Below are positions 1-4,978 of a stretch of 5,535 bases of DNA, in pieces. Both the position numbers and the translations under genes were made by a program. How positions within the stretch are numbered: position 1 is the stretch's first letter; the number at the start of each line of letters is the position of its first letter. The DNA is taken from the NCBI GenBank assembly GCA_023444445.1, contig JAEXMK010000065.1:1-5535 (forward strand). Reading direction: 5' to 3'. The notes below the pieces were generated by a model that did no database searches, was not told the origin of the DNA, and saw nothing but the letters and a program-made list of their open reading frames with translations. The stretch is from Pseudomonadota bacterium (GTDB lineage: Bacteria > Pseudomonadota > Alphaproteobacteria > Rhizobiales > Rhizobiaceae).

Positions 1-165
1 GTGCTGGGCTGTGCCACGGATTTTAACATCGGGGCCGGAACTGTCATAAGTCCTGGTGAGCGGGTTACCGCCCTTGCGGTTAAAGTTATTGTTGTTACCG
101 CCACCATTGTTATTGTTGTTGTTTCCACGCCCCCGGCCGCGCTTGTTTTGCTGTCCTGGCCTCAT
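1..165 (-). CDS. DUF4167 domain protein, N-terminal part (cut by window edge)
   Basis: The first 55 codons run from an ATG at 165–163 off the left edge. The protein opens MRPGQQNKRGRGRG, continues with six Asn, three Gly and four Asn (residues 15–27), then a basic stretch, and ends in the window with GPDVKIRGTAQH (residues 44–55). This layout, a basic Asn/Gly-rich disordered start followed by a short conserved segment around PDVKIRGTAQH, is what I recall of DUF4167 proteins of Rhizobiales. The family has no function that I know. The Arg/Lys/Asn-rich start suggests nucleic-acid binding, but that is inference only. An AGGTGA ribosome site lies 7 nt upstream and supports this start. The gene lies 396 bp past the prmC stop on the same strand, with a probable terminator and a palindromic element between, so it is probably transcribed separately. 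Confidence 0.8.
   Translation of the reverse strand, partial: MRPGQQNKRGRGRGNNNNNNGGGNNNNFNRKGGNPLTRTYDSSGPDVKIRGTAQH
85..123 (-). repeat. AAC/AAT trinucleotide tract coding poly-Asn
   Basis: Codons 15–27 of the DUF4167 gene are six Asn codons (AAC or AAT), three Gly codons (GGT, GGC, GGT) and four more Asn codons. This makes a short trinucleotide repeat that encodes a low-complexity, probably disordered linker. Mixed AAC/AAT use keeps it from being a perfect microsatellite, but copy number could still vary between strains in steps of three bases without breaking the frame. Confidence 0.7.
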
Positions 166-172
166 CAATTGC

Positions 173-178
173 TCACCT
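173..178 (-). promoter_or_regulatory. Ribosome binding site of the DUF4167 gene
   Basis: AGGTGA on the minus strand is separated by 7 nt from the ATG at 165–163. It is a good Shine-Dalgarno match and fixes the start of the partial gene. Confidence 0.75.
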
Positions 179-267
179 GAATTCTGTTTTGCTGACAATC
201 TGGTTGTTTTCATGCAATTCCGGGCGGAAAACCGCTGGAAATTTTTCCTGAAATTGCTCCATCACGC

Positions 268-297
268 GCCTTGCCGAAGATAACTCCCGGGCAAGGC
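268..297 (-). repeat. 8-bp perfect inverted repeat in DUF4167 leader
   Basis: GCCTTGCC (268–275) and GGCAAGGC (290–297) are exact reverse complements separated by 14 nt. Read on the minus strand it forms a GC-rich stem-loop about 100 nt upstream of the DUF4167 start. No T-run follows, so it is not an ordinary intrinsic terminator. It could be a leader structure or a protein-binding dyad. Confidence 0.55.
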
Positions 298-362
298 CTC
301 GCGTATGACGACCGGCTGCGCAAATGCTGCACCGAGCCGCCTGCGAACAAAGTTTACTGATT

Positions 363-467
363 CACATGCCGGAAACGCCCAGCCTTTCAGGGTTCTCAAA
401 AGAACCCGCTTCGGGACTGACCCATACCCTGACGAATCTCAGTTCGTCCTCAGCCACCCGGCATGTG
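363..467. repeat. 105-bp palindromic intergenic element, RIME-like
   Basis: The element is bounded by perfect 10-bp terminal inverted repeats, CACATGCCGG (363–372) and CCGGCATGTG (458–467). Inside lie two more perfect palindromes: GGGTTCT/AGAACCC with a 4-nt loop (390–407) and GACGAA/TTCGTC with a 6-nt loop (431–448), plus a small CCCG/CGGG hairpin (405–415). Its size, two large internal palindromes and intergenic position resemble the Rhizobium-specific intergenic mosaic elements (RIME, about 108 bp, known from Rhizobiaceae). I could not compare it with the RIME consensus, and only one copy is in the window, so its repetitive nature is inferred. The alternative is a structured RNA specific to this locus. 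Confidence 0.5.
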
Positions 468-533
468 GCCGCAAACTATCCCGCTTCCTGCGGAAATCCA
501 AGCCTTTTCTTTTGCTGTGCAAAATATCCTTGC

Positions 534-571
534 AAAAAATCCGCAGACATATCGCCAACAACTATCTCCGG
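534..571 (-). terminator. Possible intrinsic terminator overlapping the prmC stop
   Basis: On the minus strand CCGGAGA (571–565) can pair with TCTGCGG (547–541), leaving one G·G mismatch and a loop of about 17 nt. A base later comes a run of six T (539–534). The upstream arm lies in the last codons of prmC and the stop codon is in the loop. The T-run and position suit the end of a ptsP–prfA–prmC transcript, but the stem is imperfect and its loop large, so the call is modest. Confidence 0.35.
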
Positions 572-1431
572 AAGGTCAAAACTCGATCATTACCGCCATA
601 ATCCTTCACGGCGTCCAGAAGAGAGAAGCCGTGGGAAGCAAATATAGCGGAAACATCAAGCCTTTGATCGAAACCGATCTCTACACCGAGAATCCCGTTT
701 TCCACAAGAAAGCGGTCTGCATCGGCGGCGATGAGGCGGTACGGTGCAAGGCCGTCCTGACCTCCGTCCAGCGCCGCCATAGGGTCGTGTTTACGAACCT
801 CCTGGTCGAGCGTTGCGACGACATCAGTCCTTATATAGGGCGGATTCGACACAATTATGTCAAAGCGACCAGAGATTTTTTCGAACCAGTCACTGTGAAC
901 GATTTCGAAACGCGAATTGAGGCCATTTCGAGCAGCATTTCTGGCCGCCGTTTCCAGCGCGCCCGCGGAAATATCGCTGCCGATGCCCGTCGCTTCGGAG
1001 CATTCCTTCAACAATGCCAGGCAAATCGCGCCCGTGCCCGTACCCATGTCCAGAATGCGGGCGCGGCCCTTGGCGGAAACAATTTTTCTCAGCGCCGGCA
1101 GCAGCGTATCGACCAGAACTTCCGTATCAGGGCGAGGTTCAAGCGTTTCCTTCGACAAAAGAAGGTCGAGACCGTAGAACTCGCGGTGACCGAGAATGCG
1201 ATGAACGGGCTCGCCGCTGGCACGACGTTCGATCATGGCGACGATACGGGCATTTTCCTCCACCGTGACCGGACGGTCTGGCTTCATCACGAAGTCGGTC
1301 AATGAGAAGCCGACGACATCGGCAATCAGAAGCCGTGCATCGAGAAGCGGGTCGGAGATTCCGGCTGCCTGCAGCCTTTTGCGGGCGGCGGCAAGCGCGC
1401 TCGCGACGCTCCCTACGCCCGCCGTGTTCAA
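562..1431 (-). CDS. prmC: Release factor glutamine methyltransferase PrmC (HemK)
   Basis: PrmC transfers a methyl group from S-adenosylmethionine to the side-chain amide of the glutamine in the GGQ motif of release factors RF1 and RF2, which is needed for efficient peptide release. The 289-residue protein has the family's layout: a small helical N-terminal domain that binds the release factor (about residues 5–85), the EPRPDTE segment (98–104), the Rossmann-fold SAM-binding loop DMGTGTGAI (128–136), an acidic residue after the second strand (GSDIS, 151–155) and the catalytic NPPY motif (196–199), which binds the substrate glutamine. Length is close to the E. coli enzyme (277 residues). The start is a TTG whose bases overlap the prfA stop (TTGA). 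The upstream ribosome site is weak (GGCGAG), which suggests translational coupling to prfA. The stop is TAG. The N-terminal extent agrees with homologues, so the TTG start is likely though not proven. Confidence 0.95.
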   Translation of the reverse strand: MNTAGVGSVASALAAARKRLQAAGISDPLLDARLLIADVVGFSLTDFVMKPDRPVTVEENARIVAMIERRASGEPVHRILGHREFYGLDLLLSKETLEPRPDTEVLVDTLLPALRKIVSAKGRARILDMGTGTGAICLALLKECSEATGIGSDISAGALETAARNAARNGLNSRFEIVHSDWFEKISGRFDIIVSNPPYIRTDVVATLDQEVRKHDPMAALDGGQDGLAPYRLIAADADRFLVENGILGVEIGFDQRLDVSAIFASHGFSLLDAVKDYGGNDRVLTFRR

Positions 1432-2507
1432 AGCTGCTCGCCGAGCTGGGCGAGCTGTCCCGCCTGATAATCGGCGATCAGCGCGTCCACGAGTTCATCG
1501 ATCTCACCCTCGATCATGCGGTCGAGCTTGTAGAGCGTGAGATTGATACGGTGATCGGTGACGCGACCCTGCGGGAAATTATAGGTGCGGATGCGCTCGG
1601 AGCGGTCGCCGGAACCCACCTGGCTCTTGCGGTCGGCAGAGCGTTCGCTCTCCACCTTCTGGCGCTCGATATCGTAAAGGCGCGAGCGAAGAACCTGCAT
1701 GGCCTTGGCGCGGTTCTGGTGCTGCGATTTTTCCGAACTGGTGACGATTATACCGGTTGGAAGGTGGGTGATGCGAACGGCCGAGTCGGTGGTGTTAACG
1801 TGCTGGCCGCCTGCGCCCGAAGCGCGCATCGTGTCGATGCGGATATCTTCCGGGCGGATTTCGATATCGATATCCTCAGCTTCCGGCAGAACGGCAACCG
1901 TGGCGGCAGACGTATGGATGCGACCGCTCGCTTCCGTCTCCGGCACGCGCTGCACCCGGTGGACGCCGGATTCGAATTTCAGCTTGGAGAACACCCCTCG
2001 CCCGCTGATCGTGGCGATAATTTCCTTGTAACCGCCCGCTTCACCCTCGCTGGCGGAAAGAACCTCCACCTTCCAGCCCTTGGAAGCAGCAAAGCGCTCA
2101 TACATGCGAAAAAGATCGCCGGCAAACAGTGCCGCCTCGGAACCACCGGTTCCGGCGCGAATTTCGAGGATCGCGCTTTTTTCGTCCGCCGCATCCTTTG
2201 GCAACAGCAGGACTTGCATGTCCTTTTCAAGCTCTTCGATGCGGCTCTCGATTTCCGGCAACTCCATTTCCGCCAGATCGCGCATATCCTTGTCGGTTGT
2301 CTTATCGGCAAGTAGCGCTTGGAGATCGGCGGCCTCAGAGATCGCCTTCTCGTATTCGCGAATTTTCTTCACCACCGGCTCGAGTTCGGAATATTCCGAA
2401 GCCAGCTTCACATAAACATCCGCGGCAGGCCCGGCCGACATACGCGCTTCGATTTCACCGAAACGTCTTTCCAACTCGCGCATTTTTTCGACGGGAAGCT
2501 TCGCCAC
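1428..2507 (-). CDS. prfA: Peptide chain release factor 1 (RF1)
   Basis: RF1 recognises UAA and UAG in the ribosomal A site and triggers hydrolysis of peptidyl-tRNA. The 359-residue product matches the family length (E. coli 360). The N-terminal helical domain covers about residues 1–105. The stop-codon recognition tripeptide has the RF1 P-x-T form (PET, 189–191, in RVPETEASG); RF2 would have SPF. The catalytic GGQ lies at 233–235 in [17 protein letters not shown], with Gln235 the expected PrmC methylation target. The C-terminal domain follows. The start is GTG at 2507–2505, supported by GGAG 6 nt upstream; the first internal ATG (codon 9) has no comparable site and would trim the conserved first helix. 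The gene begins 29 bp after ptsP and overlaps prmC by 4 nt, so the three genes probably share a transcript. It ends in TGA, a codon read by RF2 and not by RF1. Confidence 0.97.
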   Translation of the reverse strand: MAKLPVEKMRELERRFGEIEARMSAGPAADVYVKLASEYSELEPVVKKIREYEKAISEAADLQALLADKTTDKDMRDLAEMELPEIESRIEELEKDMQVLLLPKDAADEKSAILEIRAGTGGSEAALFAGDLFRMYERFAASKGWKVEVLSASEGEAGGYKEIIATISGRGVFSKLKFESGVHRVQRVPETEASGRIHTSAATVAVLPEAEDIDIEIRPEDIRIDTMRASGAGGQHVNTTDSAVRITHLPTGIIVTSSEKSQHQNRAKAMQVLRSRLYDIERQKVESERSADRKSQVGSGDRSERIRTYNFPQGRVTDHRINLTLYKLDRMIEGEIDELVDALIADYQAGQLAQLGEQL

Positions 2508-2513
2508 CAGTCA

Positions 2514-2517
2514 CTCC
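2514..2517 (-). promoter_or_regulatory. Ribosome binding site deciding the prfA GTG start
   Basis: GGAG (minus strand, within TTGGAGTGACTG) lies 6 nt before the GTG at 2507–2505, inside the 29-bp ptsP–prfA gap. It selects the GTG over the later in-frame ATG at codon 9. Confidence 0.65.
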
Positions 2518-2536
2518 AATACTGAAACAGGTCTTG

Positions 2537-4804
2537 TTAGATGGGAATAGAATGCGTCGCTGCAAAGCGTAACAACACCTCGCGCGCGCTTTCCAGCGAA
2601 TTGTGATCGTCAAGTGCCGCGTTCAGTTCCTCGGCAAGGCTTGCGGCATCCAGACCGAGCAGCATCGCCTTGACCGGACCGATCGCCGTTGGCGACATGG
2701 AAACCGAGCGGAAACCGAGGCCAATCAAAGCCATGGCCGAAAGCGGCTTGCTCGCCATTTCACCGCACAGCGTCACCGAAGTGTGGTGCCTTTCGCCAGC
2801 ACGGACGATATCACGCAGAATACGCAGGAACGGCTTGCCGAGATTGTCGAAACGATCCGAAACACGCGCATTACCACGATCGACCGCCATCGAGAACTGG
2901 AACAGATCGTTCGAACCGACGGAAACGAAATCCACCTCCTGCATCAGCTCGTCGAGCTGCCACATCAAAGACGGAACTTCCAGCATCGCACCGAATTGCA
3001 GCTTTTTCGGCAGCGCATGGCTGAACTTCGAGAGATGCTGCACTTCCTTCTGCAGAAGATCGCGTGCCGCGCGGATTTCGGAAACCTCCGTCACCATCGG
3101 CAGCATCATGCGCAATTCAGCACCGGATGCGGCGCGCAGCAGGGCGCGCATCTGCGTGCGCATCAGGCCTGGGCGGTCGAGCGACAGGCGGATTGCCCGC
3201 CAGCCGAGTGCCGGATTTTCCTCTTCCTGGCCGCGCATATAGGATACGACCTTGTCGCCGCCGATATCCAGCGTGCGGAAGGTAACGCTCTTGCCCTTGG
3301 CCTGGCGCAGAACGGAGCGGTAGAAAGCCTCCTGCTCTTCGCCCTTCGGCATGTTGGAGGCGATCATGAATTGCAGCTCGGTGCGGAACAGCCCGATGCC
3401 GTCGGCGCCGGATTCCTCCAGCTGCGGCAAGTCTACCAGCAGGCCCGCATTCATCTTCAGATTGACTTTCTGGCCATCCTTGGTGATCGGCTCGACATTG
3501 CGAAGCGCACGGAACTGCTCCTGACGCTTGGCGCGCAGGCGAACTTTCTCTTCATAGGCGCGCTGCAAATCCGACATCGGCCGCAGATGCACCTGACCAT
3601 CATCACCATCGATGATGATGGGATCGTTATTTTCCGCCAGCGCGACGATGCCCGTCGCCTGGCCGATGATCGGAATACCCATGGCACGGGCCACGATCAC
3701 GACATGGCTCGTCACCGCGCCGTCTTCCAACACAAGACCACGCAATTTCTCACGTGGATAATCCAGCAATTCGGCAGCGCCCATGGCGCGTGCAAGAACG
3801 ATGGCATCGAGCGGGAAATCCTGCTCCGGGCTACGCCCGCCAAAACCGATGAGCTGACGCAGCAGCCGGTTGGCGAGATCGTCGAAATCATGCATGCGCT
3901 CGCGAAGATAAGGATCAGTCAGGCGCATCATGCGCGCCTTGGTGTCGCTCTGTACCTTCTCGACCGCCGCTTCCGCCGTCAGGCCGTTGCGGATCGCCTC
4001 TTCCATGCGCCGCACCCAGCCCTGATCATGGGCGAACATGCGGTAGGTTTCGAGAACCTCGCGGTGTTCGCCTTCGGTCGGCACGTCACGCCGCTGCAAC
4101 ATATCGTCGATCGACAGGCGCAGCGAACCGATGGCGTCGGCAAGACGGCGGATTTCCGTGTCCGCATCTTCGTTCAGAAGATTGGTGACTACGATTCGGG
4201 GGTCGTGAAGAACGACATGGCCAAGGCCGATGCCTTCGCCGTAGGCATCGCCGTCGATAGAGACGGCGCGCGTCAGGTCCAGCTCCACGCCGGGGCGGGT
4301 AATTTTCTTCAATTCACCGCTCGCCACTATTTCAGCGATGAGCATCGCAGTTGTCTCGAGCGCTTCAACTTCATCCTCCCGGTATGTTCGGCTGGCCTTG
4401 TTCTGGACCACAAGAACGCCAAGAGTGCGACCGGAGCGCAAAATCGGCACGCCAAGGAAGGAATGATAAATTTCCTCACCGGTTTCAGGAAGATAACGGA
4501 AGGCAGGATGCGCCTGCGCGTCGGAAAGATTGAGCGGTTGGGCGGAAGCGGCAATGGTGCCGACAAGACCCTGCCCCATTTTCAGCTGGGCAAGATGCAC
4601 GGCATCCTTGTTGAGACCTTCGGTGGCGTAAAGCTCAAGCACGCTGTCGGAACGCAGCACGTAGACCGAGCAAACCTCCGCCACCATGTTGCTGGCAATC
4701 TGACGGACGATCTGGTCCAGACGCTCCTGCGGTTCAAGGTGCTCCGCCATCATTTCGCGCAGCCGCTTGAGCAGGACACGCGGACCTGCGGAAAGGTCTC
4801 TCAT
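2537..4804 (-). CDS. ptsP: Nitrogen PTS enzyme I, PEP–protein phosphotransferase (EI-Ntr)
   Basis: EI-Ntr autophosphorylates with phosphoenolpyruvate and passes the phosphate to NPr and then EIIA-Ntr, a regulatory, non-transporting phosphorelay in the cytoplasm. The 755-residue protein has the EI-Ntr layout. A GAF domain (about 17–160), absent from sugar-PTS enzyme I, is followed by the helical NPr-binding region (about 170–320). The swivelling phosphohistidine domain has active-site His367 in AVTSHVVIVARAMGIP. The C-terminal PEP-binding barrel has GLFRTE (471–476), RTLDIGGDK (510–518), probable Mg ligands Glu609 (GAMLEVPS) and Asp633 (GSNDLFQF), and Cys680 in TLCGEMAS, the catalytic cysteine position. 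In Sinorhizobium the GAF domain is reported to sense glutamine. The start ATG has GGGGAG 8 nt upstream. No domain is missing. A candidate promoter lies in the 174-bp gap after lysC, and prfA starts 29 bp after the TAA stop. Confidence 0.96.
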   Translation of the reverse strand: MRDLSAGPRVLLKRLREMMAEHLEPQERLDQIVRQIASNMVAEVCSVYVLRSDSVLELYATEGLNKDAVHLAQLKMGQGLVGTIAASAQPLNLSDAQAHPAFRYLPETGEEIYHSFLGVPILRSGRTLGVLVVQNKASRTYREDEVEALETTAMLIAEIVASGELKKITRPGVELDLTRAVSIDGDAYGEGIGLGHVVLHDPRIVVTNLLNEDADTEIRRLADAIGSLRLSIDDMLQRRDVPTEGEHREVLETYRMFAHDQGWVRRMEEAIRNGLTAEAAVEKVQSDTKARMMRLTDPYLRERMHDFDDLANRLLRQLIGFGGRSPEQDFPLDAIVLARAMGAAELLDYPREKLRGLVLEDGAVTSHVVIVARAMGIPIIGQATGIVALAENNDPIIIDGDDGQVHLRPMSDLQRAYEEKVRLRAKRQEQFRALRNVEPITKDGQKVNLKMNAGLLVDLPQLEESGADGIGLFRTELQFMIASNMPKGEEQEAFYRSVLRQAKGKSVTFRTLDIGGDKVVSYMRGQEEENPALGWRAIRLSLDRPGLMRTQMRALLRAASGAELRMMLPMVTEVSEIRAARDLLQKEVQHLSKFSHALPKKLQFGAMLEVPSLMWQLDELMQEVDFVSVGSNDLFQFSMAVDRGNARVSDRFDNLGKPFLRILRDIVRAGERHHTSVTLCGEMASKPLSAMALIGLGFRSVSMSPTAIGPVKAMLLGLDAASLAEELNAALDDHNSLESAREVLLRFAATHSIPI

Positions 4805-4812
4805 CGCGTTTG

Positions 4813-4818
4813 CTCCCC
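4813..4818 (-). promoter_or_regulatory. Ribosome binding site of ptsP
   Basis: GGGGAG on the minus strand lies 8 nt before the ATG at 4804–4802. It is strong and fixes the ptsP start. Confidence 0.75.
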
Positions 4819-4872
4819 GACACTTCCGATCTCAATCTCATAATATTAGAGAATCGAAACGTCATTTAAAAA

Positions 4873-4900
4873 TTTATAGCGCGAGAAGCGCGTCCCGCAA
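4873..4900 (-). promoter_or_regulatory. Candidate housekeeping promoter of ptsP–prfA–prmC
   Basis: On the minus strand TTGCGG (4900–4895), a 16-nt spacer and TATAAA (4878–4873, within CTATAAAT) resemble the alphaproteobacterial pattern CTTGAC–N17–CTATAT. Transcription would start near 4866, giving a leader of about 60 nt that is AT-rich at first. The -35 box overlaps the loop and 3' arm of the preceding stem-loop. This is motif matching only. The -35 box is imperfect, and read-through from lysC may also feed ptsP. Confidence 0.4.
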
Positions 4901-4911
4901 GGGACACGCTT
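4886..4911 (-). terminator. Strong stem-loop after lysC, terminator-like
   Basis: On the minus strand AAGCGTGTCCC (4911–4901) and GGGACGCGCTT (4896–4886) form an 11-bp stem with one G·U pair and a 4-nt TTGC loop. It starts about 67 nt past the lysC stop. What follows is CTCGCGCTATAAATTTTT, so the T-rich stretch is about ten bases away instead of touching the stem. It may be a weak terminator or a 3'-end-protecting structure for lysC mRNA. The stem-loop itself is clear; its role is inferred. Confidence 0.45.
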
Positions 4912-4940
4912 TCATGAAACGCCACATCGGAAGAACGCAA

Positions 4941-4971
4941 CTCCGAACAATCGGAGCATCGGAAACCGATG
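4941..4971 (-). repeat. Two abutting perfect hairpins in the lysC 3' untranslated region
   Basis: Immediately after lysC, CATCGG-TTT-CCGATG (4971–4957) and CTCCGA-TTGT-TCGGAG (4956–4941) form two perfect 6-bp hairpins with no base between them, the first only 7 nt past the TGA. A second CCGATG copy (4930–4925) could replace the first hairpin's 3' arm. No T-run follows either stem. They may stabilise the lysC mRNA end or coaxially stack as a protein- or ribosome-facing structure. Confidence 0.6.
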
Positions 4972-4978
4972 TCTGGGT

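Larger units (their letters stand above)
166..561. other. 396-bp intergenic region, prmC to DUF4167 gene
   Basis: No credible gene lies here; open frames on either strand have no ribosome site or recognisable protein. In the direction of transcription it holds a possible terminator (534–571), a small inverted repeat TTTTGC/GCAAAA (510–515 and 519–524), the 105-bp palindromic element (363–467), an 8-bp inverted repeat (268–297), a weak GCGG/CCGC hairpin with a four-base loop (224–235), and the ribosome site of the DUF4167 gene. I found no convincing -35/-10 pair for that gene, although its promoter should lie in this region if the terminator works. Confidence 0.6.

Noticed and set aside
56..283. 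75-codon plus-strand frame with a Leu/Pro-rich start that looks like a signal peptide
   Set aside because: The hydrophobic start is the antisense of the Asn/Gly-rich DUF4167 coding tract; no ribosome site supports it.
390..407. GGGTTCT/AGAACCC hairpin as the prmC terminator
   Set aside because: No T-run follows on either strand. It fits better as one of the internal palindromes of the 105-bp element.
363..467. Identity with a known structured RNA (SRP RNA, RNase P RNA, tmRNA, 6S RNA, TPP or cobalamin riboswitch)
   Set aside because: The diagnostic conserved segments of these RNAs are missing. A CTGAGA string inside a hairpin loop recalls the TPP switch, but the other TPP core segments are absent.
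463..1305. 280-codon plus-strand frame opposite prmC
   Set aside because: It is also codon-aligned with the sense gene and explained by the same codon bias; there is no ribosome site or recognisable domain.
1302..2315. 337-codon plus-strand frame opposite prfA
   Set aside because: It is the codon-aligned antisense of a certain RF1 gene, with no protein-family features.
2603..4843. 746-codon open frame on the plus strand opposite ptsP, almost the full gene length
   Set aside because: It is codon-aligned with ptsP, so its stops would need TTA, CTA or TCA codons in ptsP, which GC-rich genes avoid. The translation is rich in His, Arg and Gln and resembles no family, while ptsP has every catalytic motif.
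4732..4865. Upstream open frame in the ptsP leader starting with ATG at 4865–4863 and overlapping the ptsP start in another frame
   Set aside because: No ribosome site precedes it, its frame differs from ptsP and no conserved peptide is apparent. It would be notable only if the transcript began exactly at this ATG.
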